Below are positions 32,658-43,913 of a stretch of 64,000 nucleotides of DNA, piece by piece. Origin of the DNA: Solanum dulcamara (Eukaryota > Streptophyta > Magnoliopsida > Solanales > Solanaceae). The DNA lies in contig NC_077237.1 in NCBI RefSeq assembly GCF_947179165.1, positions 61,611,523 to 61,675,522 on the forward strand, given 5' to 3'. Both the position numbers and the translations under genes were made by a program. Positions within the stretch are counted from its first letter, which is position 1. Each line of letters starts with the position of its first letter. A model generated the notes under the pieces. The model was not told where the DNA came from. It worked only from the letters and a program-made list of their open reading frames with translations, and searched no databases.

Positions 32658-34839
32658 ATATACTTTTGATGATGATGAAACTAAGCAACCTACGGCTACT
32701 AGTACTTTTCGTTCTCCCGCTCCCACTCCCTCTCCAACACCCCCTGTACATCCTAGTAAAGCTAAGCCTAAGCCTGAACGTAAAAAAAATCTATTGTTTG
32801 GCAATTTATGACTCAAAGTGAAGATAAAACAAAAGCAATTTGTAATAAATATAAGCATGTCATGAACCATAAAACTGCGAGAAAGGCTGCTGGTACAGGG
32901 CATTTACGAAATCATTTGATGGGTTGTTGTAAAAAAGAATTTTTGGAAGCTAACGCGATAGCGGATACAATAAAAAAAGGTATGCCCCTTCTTGATGCAT
33001 ATGTGGAGTAGGGGTCTCTAACATGGTACAATCGACATTAAATCCTCCTAATATTTCTGGCCCTAGTACACAACGCTCATATAGTAGAGAAAGAGATTTA
33101 GAAGAATTGGTTAAAATGATTGTTGTTACTGGATTGTCTTTTAGTTTTGGTGAAAATCCTGATTTTATTCATTATATTAGATTAGTGTATAATCCTTCAT
33201 TTAATTGTTTTTCAAGAAAACTATTAAAAAGGCCATTTTTTATTATCAAGGCTAACATTTTTATTATCTTCATTGTTTATTTAATTATAATACTTGTAGA
33301 ATAGCTATAACTCTAATATGGGCCGTAGTGCAAATGGTAATAATTATTTTACAATTATCGGTCATTGGATTGATGAAAATTTAAATTTACCAAAACGTAT
33401 TTTGGGTTACAAAAGTTGTGTGAAGTTTTAAAAATCGGTGCTTATATTGCTCAAACTATTTTAGGAGTTACAGAATTTTTTGGAATATCTAATAAAATAA
33501 TGAGTGTCACTTTAGATATTGCTTCTAATAATACATTCGGTGGTGATATTTTAAAAGGTGTACTTAGCTCTAATTATGATGATGGTTTTCATATTAGATG
33601 TACTGCACATATATATAATTTAATTGTTAGAGATGGTATAACAATGTATAATAATGGTTGCATTAAATGTGAAACTGTATGTCATTTTATTTTTAAATGT
33701 CAAGTAAAATCTAGACGTAAAGAATTTGAAAATAGGAGTCATGAATTTAATCTCCCTTATAGGAAAATTCCAAAAATTATTGCTACTAGGTGGAATTCTT
33801 TATATGAAATGCTTAAAGTAGCTTATAATATAGAAAACCTTTGCAAATGGTTTGGAATGCTCATAACGCATATATGAATTATAGACTTTCAAAAACATAT
33901 TGGGATGACGTAAAAGAACTTATAGATTTTTAAAAAAAAATTTACTTAGCTACAAAACAAATTTCTGGACTTTATTACCCTACTACTTATTCTATTTTAC
34001 CAAATATTTATGCAATTTTAACTAAATTTTTTGATTATCGAAATAAACAAAAATTTAAAGAATATATTTCTAGGATGATTGAAAAATTTTAAAAATATTT
34101 TTTTCCTATTCCTTAAATTTATTTAATTATTTGTTTATTAAATCCAACATACAAAGAAGTTGGTGCATCACTAACGGTTGAAAAAAATTATTTAAATTTA
34201 GGTAATAAAGATGATGAAGAACCTAGTTTATCCATGGTTAAATATAACATTAAAAATGAAGCTAGAAAATTATACGACTTGTACAATTCTACTATTTTAA
34301 ATGAAGTAGTACGTCAAGAACAACCCCAAATATCTAAGTGTAAATATTTTGAAGATAATATTGATGATATGTTAGAAAGTTATTTAGGACTTACTTCTAA
34401 CAAAAAAAATAATTTTGATGAATTTCTTAATCAGGGAACAAAAAGCATTAAGGATGCAGAAGGCAAACCCGACCTTTTGAATTGGTGGAGGACCCACGGC
34501 ATGGCATTTCCAAAGCTTCAGCGGGTTATTCGAGATTTGTTTGCTATTCAGGCATCTTCAGTAGCTTCGGAGGGAGCTTTTAGTGCGGCTAGATTGCAAA
34601 TAGGAGAACATAGGTATTCGTTAGCATCTGACAGCTTAGAGATATTAGTATTATTTAGGGATTGGATTAATGCGGAACGTAAGAATTTTGGGCATCCACC
34701 ACTACCTGACAAATTTGAATATGATGTTAACAATATTTTGGAAGATTCAAGTGAAGACGGAATGGATGCATTAAAGGAACATGGTATACAACCACTTCCG
34801 GAACAAGTAACTAGAGAAATGTTAGAGGAATTAAAATGA
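32658..34839 (+). pseudogene. hAT (Ac-like) transposase pseudogene
   Basis: Transposase of a hAT DNA transposon that would cut and paste its own ends. The N-terminus is truncated at the LTR start (first residues FDDDETKQP). A BED zinc finger follows at 32808-33011 ([23 protein letters not shown]) with the second Cys changed to Tyr. The core has [18 protein letters not shown] at about 33091, TLDIASNN at about 33511, [13 protein letters not shown] at about 33600 and [10 protein letters not shown] at about 33786. The C-terminal dimerisation region at 34234-34839 is open for 201 codons ([32 protein letters not shown]). Frameshifts and stops break the middle at about 33012, 33302, 33870-34230. The gene is a pseudogene, but the C-terminal third is well kept. 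Confidence 0.9.
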
Positions 34840-35029
34840 GACTATTTTGGAGAGTACAAGTATTAGATAAATCGAGGACTAATTAAAATAGAACCCTTCC
34901 TAGAAGGTGGCTACGTCAATTGGGTACTCTTCTAATATTTGTAAATGGTAATATAAATTGTACTAATAACTTTTTTATAAAGAAAATGATAGGCTATTCG
35001 CCTTAATTTTTTTTATTGTCTTCAATTTA

Positions 35030-35402
35030 GTTCAAGTATTTTTCATGTATTTTAATTTTCAAATATTTCAAACTTTAAAAATTTAAACGTTTAAGAGTTT
35101 TCTATTTTCAAATTAGAAAATTAAACTTTACAAAATTAAAAAATTTCAAAGTTTAAATTTCAAATTTTAAACTTTAAAATTTTTAAATTTTCTAAGCTTA
35201 AAATTTAAAATTTTAAACTTCAAAATTTAAACTTTGAAAATTTTAAATTTTAGAAGTATAAAATTTGAAATTTAACTTTGAAAATTTTAAATTTTTTAAA
35301 GTTTAAAATTTGAAATTTAAACTTTAAAAATGTATTTTGAAAGAAATATTAAATTAATAATTATTTTAGAATTTTTTTTATTCATTATTTAACTTAATTT
35401 AA
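35030..35402. repeat. AT-rich subterminal repeat of the hAT element
   Basis: Many diverged copies of TTTAAACTTTAAAATTTTTAAATT with alternating TTTAAA and TTCAAA, forming local inverted repeats. It lies between the transposase stop and the hAT terminus. Confidence 0.8.
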
Positions 35403-35520
35403 CTAATTTTTAAAAATCTGATTCCGGACGGAATCAACATTTTCATGGCCAGTTTCGGTCCGATTTCGGTAGATACCGGTCCGGTTGTCCCGATTCCGGT
35501 ACCTCTGCCACACATACCCA
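35403..35520 (+). mobile_element. hAT 3' terminal region with degraded TIR
   Basis: GGTCCGATTTCGG, ACCGGTCCGG and GATTCCGGTACC cluster at 35450-35505, the CCGG-rich subterminal pattern typical of hAT ends. TCTGCCACACATACCC (about 35504-35519) looks like a mutated hAT end of the GTGCCCACCCCTA type. The matching 5' end is absent, cut off at 32657. The exact terminus is uncertain. Confidence 0.6.
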
Positions 35521-35962
35521 TGAAAACTCTCCCGATCACCTCGAAAGTGTGCCACCCATCTCAACATATCACAAACACTGTACAAAAACTACGGAAAGGG
35601 GGAAAATAGGAAATAAACACGAAAGCAAGCAAATGATCATGAGGTTCATTACATTATGTAATAAAGTAGGGGGAGAGAAAAGGTTAGATAGCTTAGAGAG
35701 TTATTGGTCTATATAAAAACATAAATAAATGAAAGGACTCTTGTCTTTGATACCATCTCAAGAAACCCAACTCTTATCTTGGAAACATTCCACTTATAAT
35801 ATAGTTTGATGATAATGTAAGCACTACTCCATTCACAGTACAAGCCAAGGAAAAAACTTGTTGAAATATTTCTTATTATCTCAAAGTATAAAATATCACT
35901 GTTTCTATTAAGAAAGTAACATAAGCTATGATCGGATGTCTACAATCTTTTCTCATTCTAAC
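35521..35962. other. Spacer, no recognised feature
   Basis: AT-rich sequence without an LTR, TIR or recognised coding segment. Confidence 0.5.
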
Positions 35963-36152
35963 CTAAACTTCAATTCCTTCAACAATAAAGCCACATTTTC
36001 CATGAAGTCTTGTAATCTCCATCAATCGTGCTTCAAAATCTCCATCATCTTCTATATCATTTAAAAACTTCTCGATTCTATTTCCATCCATTCATCAACT
36101 CCTTTTGAAGAAAATTCTCAATTCTATTTCCATCCATTCATTGACTCTTTTT
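35963..36152 (-). pseudogene. Phloem protein 2 C-terminal exon, second copy
   Basis: The minus strand encodes a PP2-type C-terminus: EWMEIEL (a form of the family's GWMEIEL motif), then DDGDFEARLMEI and a final GFIVEGIEV with a natural TAG at 35963-35965. The known family pattern is RxDGWMEIELGEFFN, followed by an LMEIKG-type strand and a terminal GLIVQGIEIRP. A 47-bp tandem duplication (36068-36105 and 36115-36152) repeats the EWMEIE segment and breaks the frame. No upstream exon of this copy was found between 36153 and 36814. It is probably a duplicated 3' exon of the neighbouring gene. Confidence 0.68.
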
Positions 36153-36814
36153 TGCGGATGTTTTATGTTGCATTTGCATCTTATTTTAATATATACACAA
36201 ATTTTAATTTTAGTCCATTAAAAATAAACTATTTAATTTATACATTTATTTAAATAATTATCATATTAATGTAAATTTATGTTTCTCTAGGCACATTATA
36301 ATGAGTTTTAATACTTCCTATCAAACACGACTCAAATCCAAGATTTTAACTCTTAAGATTCCAACTTTGATTAAAACTCGAGATCTCAAGTCAAAAGGTA
36401 CATGTTATACTACACCAACTATTAGGGGAAAATATAGAACATAGGAACCAAGTTGTTTTGGTTCAAACATGGTATTTGTCTTATGAATTTAATCTAATAA
36501 GAACAAATTATTAGTTTCAAACCTGAGTAACTCAAAAAATGCTAAAATCTCAAACTCGTAAGCTTCAAATCAAGACTCTGGACCTCTATCTGTGATTGTG
36601 TTGTAGGCCCATTCCATACTATAAAACATATTTAGAGGAGCAAAATTATGGAGAGACATATTTCAACTACGGGAATTTCTTCTGGTTCGCTACTATCTTT
36701 TCCTACAGCTCACGGTTGACCTTGAACTGGCCAAAAGGCAGAGATAATATCTTCATAATCATATGATAAAAACTTTTCCCAAATAATATTTGATTCAGTG
36801 GCGGAGTTGAATAC
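36153..36814. other. Spacer between two phloem-protein remnants
   Basis: No PP2 segment recognised here. A short minus-strand coding-like peptide (DSSEPEEIPVVEI, about 36670-36715) is unexplained. Confidence 0.45.
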
Positions 36815-37385
36815 CTAGAAAATTATGGATGAAGTCATCCACACCTTTTTTTCAACTAATTTACTTTCAATTCCTTGAACAATGAGGTTTTGTTTCCAAT
36901 TGAGATGCCTAATCTCCATCAATCGCACGTCAACATCTTTGTCTGCTCCTGTATCATTGAAAAAATTTCTCATTTATAATTCCATTTATTCATCACCTCT
37001 TTTCAATGATAGACTCGCTTTAGGACCTCATCCTGAGAAATGGACAACTTTAGCTTGTTGCTGTACTTCATGGTCATCTCAGAATCAACAAATAAGCAAA
37101 ATCAGTGGTTCTTTTTGAAAGTATTTGAGTTCCAATTTTTCCTTGGATATCAAGCCAACAAATCCGATTACGTTTAGCAACTTCAGAGAATCTACAAAAA
37201 AATTGTGCTCTCTATGTAATTATATTTAATAAGGTAATTTCTTTCAAAATTTAGAACACATGAAAAGAAATTGAAAAAATACAAAACCTGGAGTCCAGTT
37301 AAGATAACCATTCCTAATAGTGAGATATACCACCCCATATAATACCAAGTTCTCATGTTTCTACCATAAAATACTTTTGCCCCAT
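36815..37385 (-). pseudogene. Phloem protein 2 (PP2)-like pseudogene
   Basis: PP2 proteins are phloem and wound lectins, often F-box fused, that bind N-acetylglucosamine oligomers. On the minus strand an exon begins after an acceptor (TTTTGTAG) at 37191 and reads FSEVAKRNRICWLDIQGKIG..LSKRTTDFAYLL, the core PP2 strand motif (family form: RFxEVAEL..CWLEIRGKI). It then shifts frame into DDHEVQQQAKV..KRGDE-stop-MEL..FFNDTGADKDVDVRLMEI and ends LIVQGIES before a stop at 36815-36817. A possible upstream exon (37288-37385, ..NWTPG, with donor GTTTTG at 37287) would leave a 96-bp intron. Stops replace conserved Trp and Glu codons and there is one frameshift. Family call from memory of motifs; the N-terminus or F-box was not found. 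Confidence 0.72.
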
Positions 37386-37733
37386 CTTCTTATCAAGCAA
37401 AAAACTCTATTAGACAGGTCAAAACACATACAAAACATTAGAATTTAAAAACAAACCAAAAAGGACAAAAAGGTGCTAGATGCTCTTATTGTGTCTAATT
37501 GGATCACAATGGGCCAATCATACTCACTTGACATGACTATCTACCTAAAAGACTAGATCCAAACCACCAAACAACCGTTATTATGGGACAGACCATTCTT
37601 TGGCTTGTTCTTATGAAGTCAGGTTTGGTCAGTCGATGGAAAACCCTATCCATTAGACACGACTTCCACTAAACCACCCATATTTATTACATAATCATAG
37701 ACTAGGACCCTTTTTCATTAATAATTAAGTAGA
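37386..37733. other. Spacer left of G6 LTR
   Basis: No recognised feature. An N-terminal PP2 or F-box exon would be expected here on the minus strand but was not seen. Confidence 0.5.
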
Positions 37734-40486
37734 TGTAATGACCCTCACGGTCATTTGATTGTTTTTATTTGCTTTGACTATTTTTTTCCTTCCCTAGCAT
37801 TGGTGTTATATTTGTGTCTTGTTAAAATGGGTGGATTGCTTCCCAAGATGTTCGGGAGAGTTTTGTGTATTTTTTCCCATTTGGAGCTTCAACATTATTG
37901 GTAAATAGGCTCAAATGAAATTTTTGTCAATGTTGTTAGCTCTGAAACATTGGATTTGATCTAGTAGGACTTTTGATTTTGGCCTTGTAGTTGTTTGTTT
38001 GGTTGTTTGATTATTTAGGTTGTTTGGGTATAGTGTTGAGATCATTCAATATTTTGTTGAGACAATCTACATTGATTATTTTGTTGATTCAGTTGAGTCC
38101 ATAATGTCATTTCTTGTTATGTAGTATATTTGGTTTGTGTTTGTCGGACTCCAAAATAATCTCAAGGGTTTGGTCGAGACTTTGGAAATGTTTTCAAGCT
38201 GCTGCTTCTAATCCAAATGCTCCCACATAACTTAGCTTGCATTGGTTGAGTCTTGGGGTGAGCAACCACACCAGTGAAGGTTGATGACGTCAGTCGGCTC
38301 TATTTCCAGTAAATCTTGGGTGCTCTTACAGCATTTCCTAATAATTATGTTCTCAAGATTTCTCTAATAGAGACAGAGTAAATTTTATTCCTCTACTCTT
38401 ATGGAGTTTCCTTCTCTCTTATGATGTCGTCTCTACCATGAAAGTCCCCCAAAGAGACGATCTCTAAGTGTTTTAAGTCTCTTCTTTATTTTATTTCTAA
38501 GTCTCAAGTTCACTTCAATGGAGGAGTGTCCCACAAAAATCTTTCATTTCTCCACTATATTTTGTGATTCAAAGGTAAATTTCTTCCCCTTCACCTTTTA
38601 ATCTCTCTGTTTTAATTTGTTTGGCTTATTTTGATTAGTCACAGAGTTTAGGAAAGTAAAGAAGACTTTTTAATCTTGTAGTCTTAAACACGTCATGTGA
38701 AAAGTTGAAATTAAAAAATTACTAAAAAAGGAAAGGGTCTTTCTTTTTTAAATATACTAAAAAAAAAAGTAGGTCACACAAATTGAAATAGATGGACTAT
38801 TACATATTTAAGCTTCGATTCCATAATTATTTCTCATTTTGGGCTTAAAATTCTCGATTTTTTCTCCTCTTTAAAGTTTGTTGTTTTGATAATTTGAGGT
38901 CTAAATTCACCTCAATCATCTCCCAATATTGGGGCATGTAATCCTCACCTCGAGTGAAATATAATGACGGAGTTAGGTTTCTGTTTCATTGCTAAGCTTT
39001 GAGGGTCAATTTTTGAAATATTTTTCAGTAAAAATTTTGTGACATCGATATGAGTATTGTTAGCCCCATATTGATGTGTAGAATCTATTTTGACAGTGTG
39101 GCAGTGATCCAATGGTTTTCAAAAGAGAAAAAATTTCGAGTGATGGTTCATGATCATGGTTCGGCTTTGAGGTAGGTTACAACTTCTTTTATTTAGACCT
39201 AGCTTAGTTAGATTCAATATATTATGAGTTTCATGATCGCTAGGAAGGATTTAGAGTGGATTTAGGCTTGCATGATCTTTATTTACATTTTACTCATTTT
39301 TGGGATTTTAGACTAGTAACTTAGCCTTAAGACGTAGTTTAGATTATTCTTAAACTTAGCTTGAGTATCATAGAATCCTAAGAATGCATTGCGGAAAGTG
39401 ATATAAGTAGTTGTGTGATCGTCTAGTGTATTGATGTGATTTTACTTTCGATGGTTGTTATTATTGTGTTTGATTGAGGTTTTCGGCATGAGGCATTGAA
39501 ATTGGATTGACAGAAGTTCTAGGTTTGTTCATATGTACTGTGGAGGGTGTGTTTCCATGTTTTTGTATGATATGATTATATTCTGGATGTTATATTTTTG
39601 ATGGCATGCATTCACGTGCATTGCACTCTCATTTGATTATAGTATAAATTAGAGCCAAAGAAAATACTGATTTTTGGTTTTATAACAGATCTGCCTTAAT
39701 TTTTACTTGATTTGGGATCTGAGGGAGCATATTACTGGCTTACTGATGGAAATTAGGTTTTTATGAAGGAGTGACATTTTCGTTGGATTTAAGTTTTGAA
39801 GAGATTCGTACACTTAAAAGTATTAACTTTTTTCTCGTTTTAAAAATGAAATATTACTTTTACTTAGGGTTCGAGCATCCCTGGGCTTTTATCTTTATAG
39901 GATACATTGATAAACTTAAGGGCGGCCCGGAGATTGAATTATGTGTTTTACTTTTATTGCATCTAGAATTAAGCTAATATTGATTTGTGAAATGTCTCAA
40001 GGAGCCTACAGGGCAGCCAACAAGGCAATTTGTGCCTTTTTACTTTATGCACCAACTACATATGCATCATATCATCCCATATTATATGACATTTTCTGAC
40101 GGCTTGCGTGTATTGTGATTTTCTTTTTATTATTATTATCTTGATCGGTTGTTTTGTGAGAATGAGTTTCTAGTGTAGCTTGTAATCCTTAGTGTTAGTA
40201 CTATCATGCTTATTATATTTATATAGTGTCATTTTAGCTTGTTCTTCGTATGATGCCTATTGAGTATCCCGCATTTTAGTACTCATAATGCAGTTCTATA
40301 TATTTTTCTGATATGGTGTCTAGTATGAGCCATCCTCATTGATTTCCATTCATTCGAGGCCTATTATTGCTATTGCTTCAGCATTAGTTATTTTCTTTTT
40401 TTATTTATTATATTTTATCTTGGTTTTTGCTTGCCTAATAAAATTTTATGGTAGGTGCCATCATGATCCAATTTTTGGTCATGACA
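37734..40486 (+). mobile_element. 5' LTR of Gypsy element G6 (2.75 kb)
   Basis: Starts TGTAATGACCCTC, ends TTTTGGTCATGACA and is followed by a PBS-like site and a gag start. It belongs to the TGTAATGACC group. The block at about 38990-39190 (GTGTGGCAGTGATCC..TTCGGCTTTGAGGTAGGTTAC) is related to 360-460 in the G1 LTR. No tandem array as clear as in other LTRs was seen. Confidence 0.85.
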
Positions 40487-40489
40487 GCG

Positions 40490-40500
40490 CGGTATAAGAG
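40490..40500 (+). other. G6 primer-binding site, degraded
   Basis: CGGTATAAGAG follows the LTR by three bases; it corresponds to TGGTATCAGAG with two changes. Confidence 0.65.
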
Positions 40501-40689
40501 TTTTAGGTTCATTGGTCTTACAAGTATAAGAGCAAGGGTCTAGTAGAGTCTTGCGAATCGATACGATGACGTATATATCCTATCTATGGGAGGCTATAGG
40601 GCATTCATAGGAAAAATTTTCTTATTGGTTTCCTATATTGTAGGCTTGACTTTATCAACTTTGAAACTACATTTATTCCATCCTTCTCC

Positions 40690-40810
40690 GATGACAAAGA
40701 TGAGTATGACAGCAGGTGAAGATGAGGCCCCTATACTTGTTATAGCATCATTGTTAGCGCCAATATTGGTTACTAAAGATGCCCAAATTACACTTTACAA
40801 TAATGTATAA
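40690..40810 (+). pseudogene. G6 gag N-terminus (cut off)
   Basis: ATG 40690 opens a short basic/acidic leader (MTKMSMTAGEDEAP) in the position of gag, about 200 bp after the PBS. It runs into sequence of the G5 LTR at about 40801, and the stop at 40808 is contributed by that neighbour. Everything downstream of G6 is missing from the window. Confidence 0.6.
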
Positions 40811-42772
40811 AGGGGGGAATATCAAGAAAATCCTTGTGCAGCATCAACGAGAAGGAAGATGATGCAGGTAGCAGGTAAACAATTCTTTGTAACAGAGTTC
40901 AACCTTCGGCGGAAAAATAAAGATTTACTACAATGTTACTTGTGAAAAGTCAACTTGAAATTGGCTACAATTGGCAAGAAGATATAAGGACAATTTTGAG
41001 TTTGCAATCATGGCATGATTATGGCCAATGATTTGGGAAGGATAGGCTAATAATATGATAATTATGGATAGAATGAACCAATTCAAATAGGGTAAGAAAA
41101 TTAAGCAAACTTGTTTTATAGGTAGAGTAGCGCCACTAACTTCGTATGTGATTTTGATGTTTGGGATTTTTCATATGATATGATATTTTAATCAAAGTTT
41201 TGATATATTAGTTTACCTAATTAAATATTAGGTGTATTATATATGAATATTAATAAATTATGTTATTCAGAGAAAATAAGACTTAATTCTATGATTGAAA
41301 TTTGGAAAATATGAGAGTTGACATGTTAATTAGCTTCAAGGTTAGGAACCTGATCATAGATTTGGGTGAGCTTTTGGATCTAGGCTTTAAATTTAATATG
41401 GGTGTTGATAATTTGAAATCTTATTGTGATTATTTATTTTATTAGACTGCATCGATTTGGAATCCCAATAAAAGGGGAAGGCTCAAAGTCCTGGAGTGAT
41501 TGTTTCATTATTTGAGGCAAGTTGATTGCTCGACCCTTGTTAAGTTTATAAAATTATGTATTTACTTGTTGTTTGTATTGGGGTGTAATGGGACTTGAAG
41601 ATGGATTGACTTTTTCATATTGGATAATATTAATGATGAAAAGGAGGTAATAAAAGGCAACTTGCTTATATATTAATGTGTGATGTGTTGAGAATGATTT
41701 ATAAGGTTTATTGATTCATTATTGATGTTGTATCACGATTGTATGGTTGTGAATTGTGCATTGTTATGAAAATGTTCATCTCTTTATTATTTGTGTGAAC
41801 ATGCCTATTTGTATTGGTTTTTAGACAAGTTTGTGACAAGTGTTATGTGAACTAAGGAAGAATAAGAAATCAAAAAGGATCTACCATTTTGAGGGATGTG
41901 TTACACGTCACGGTGGATATTATGATTCGAGGGACGTGTCGCATGCCATGATGGATTCTATTATCAAGGGTTGAGTCATACACCACGATGGATGCATGGA
42001 CTGATAAGTCCCCCATAGGTCCTGGACTGAGAGATAGCAGATGTGTATCACTAGATCAGACATGCATCACTATACTTGATAATGCATTTCATTAAATTGC
42101 ATATCTTTATTATTTGTGGACTTGTGAGTGTTTTTTGTGGAACTTGTGATTGATGAATTGGATCTTGTGTGTTGCTAATCTATAATTATTGGAATTTTGT
42201 TATTGAGCTATGTGCCATGTAAATTGTGAACTGTTAGGTTGGGCTGATTTTATGCAGGTTGTAGTTGTGGAGGTTCGGTCGGATTGTTAGGACTACCCAT
42301 TTTCTATATTACTTGAATTTATGTTTAGGAGTTCACTTATTGAGTACTTTATTTTTGTTACTCACCCTTTTTTCTATATTTGCATAAGTTACGAGCCCGA
42401 ATCTTCATCCCAAATCTTCATGATACTCTCTCTTCTCTTCTTGTCTGAAACTTCCTCCGGAGATTTGTGAGGTAGTTGCTTGCCATCTCAATGGACCTTA
42501 TTACTCCTACTTATGATTTTGTTCTATTTTAAAGAAAATATCATTTGAGACTTGTGTTTTTATTTTAAATCTATTGCAATACATTAGAGTTTTGTGTAGT
42601 GAAAATTAGGTTTTGGGGTTTTAATTAAGTTGACTTTGTTATCCTCATTTGATTTGCTATTAAAAAAAAATTTTAGTTTACTTCCACATTTTATCGAAGT
42701 ATTTGGGTCTTAGGCTGACTAGTTTTGGTGGGATAAGATGAGTGTCATCAGATTCGGTTTTGGGTCGTGACA
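40801..42772 (+). mobile_element. 5' LTR of Gypsy element G5, first ~250 bp missing
   Basis: Parallel along its length to 61807-63786, the G5 3' LTR (for example GGGGGAATATCAAGAAAATCC against 61814 on, and matching ends GTCGTGACA). The start is replaced by G6 gag at 40801. It carries a 38-bp tandem array (41890-42005). It ends GGGTCGTGACA at 42762-42772, followed by a PBS. Pairing with the distant 3' LTR is supported by the interrupted pol between them. Confidence 0.87.
41890..42005 (+). repeat. 38-bp tandem repeat, three units
   Basis: Units begin GAGGGATGTG (41891), GAGGGACGTG (41929) and AAGGGTTGAG (41966), each with a CACGRTGGAT-type core. A homologous array is at about 62935-63030 in the partner LTR. 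Confidence 0.8.
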
Positions 42773-42775
42773 AAA

Positions 42776-42787
42776 CGATATCAGAGC
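42776..42787 (+). other. G5 primer-binding site, degraded
   Basis: CGATATCAGAGC lies just after the LTR end; it corresponds to TGGTATCAGAGC with two changes. Confidence 0.75.
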
Positions 42788-42856
42788 GAAGGTTTATAGG
42801 TCTTACGTGTATATGATCCGAGTCTCAGAATCTGGCTAATAGCCTTTTTTCATTGC

Positions 42857-43908
42857 AGAGTTTTGAGGATGGTGGTGTTCTTGCCTTTTGTGGAGTCACA
42901 TTCTTCCTTGATTGAGCAGATTAGGAAGAGACAGTTTGAGGATGAGAAGTTGTGCATCATTTGAGAAAAAATGTTGAGAGGTGAAGCTAAGGAGGCGACA
43001 CTTGATTCGAAGGGTGTATTAAGGATTGGCGGCAGGATTTGTGTGCCTAAGGTGGGTGATTTCACTAGATTGATTTTGAAGGAGGCACATTGTTCGAGGT
43101 ACTCTATTTATTCAAGAGTAGCCAAGATGATCACAATATGAATCAGCATTATTGGTGGTGAGGTATTAAGAAGGATATTTCAGAGTTTGTGTCTAGGTGT
43201 TTGACTTGACAACATGTTAAGTGTGAGCATTAGTGACCTGGAGGTGGGCTATAGAGGATGTCTATTCCTACTTGAAAGTGGGAACGTATCACCCTAGACT
43301 TTATTGTGGGTTTGCTTACCATCGTAGGTGGTTATGATTCTATTTGGGTGGTTGTTGGCTAGTTGACCAAGTCCGTCCGCTTCATCCCATTTCAGATAAA
43401 GTAAGCAGCGGAGAAGTTAGCTCGACTCTCTATCAGTTAGATAGTTCAACTGCATGGGATGTCTATTTCTATTGTCTCCGATTGAGGTCATTATTTACCT
43501 CTCACTTCTGGATGGCGCTACAACATGGTTTGGGTACTCGGTTAGATATGAGTACTAAATTTCACCCTCAAACAAATGGACAATCTGAGCAAGGGATTCA
43601 GGTGTTGAAGGACATGCTTTGAGTATGTATGATTTACTTTGGTGTTCCTTGGGATCAGCACTTTCCCTAAGCAAAGTTTGCCTATAACAAAAGTTATCAC
43701 TCCAGTATTCATATGGCCCTATTTGAGGCATTGCATGGTAGGAGATGTAGATCTCATATTTATTGGTTCAATTCAGCTAAGATGGACTCTTAGATACATA
43801 CTAGCTTAGAGATGCCCTCGAGCAGATTCATAAGATTCAGGGTAGATTATTGATGGCTCAAAGTCGACAGAAGAATTATGCAGATATGAGGATTTGAGCC
43901 CTAGAGTT
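42857..43908 (+). pseudogene. G5 integrase pseudogene, first part
   Basis: About 70 bp after the PBS the sequence is already integrase-proximal pol (FVESHSSLIEQIRKRQFED), so gag, protease, RT and RNase H were deleted. The zinc region (KEAHCSRYSIYS) is at about 43078-43120, the core with WVVVG at about 43347 and [19 protein letters not shown] at about 43563-43620. It breaks off in frame at ...ALEFI (43913) where the TTATA target duplication and G4 begin; the gene resumes at 58974. Stops and shifts are frequent. Confidence 0.83.
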
Positions 43909-43913
43909 TATAT
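43909..43913. repeat. Target-site duplication TTATA of G4 (left)
   Basis: TTATA precedes the plus-strand TGTCGCGG end of G4 and recurs at 58969-58973. Both copies lie in the pol frame of G5 (GAG TTT ATA, then GAG GGG GAT). Confidence 0.93.
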
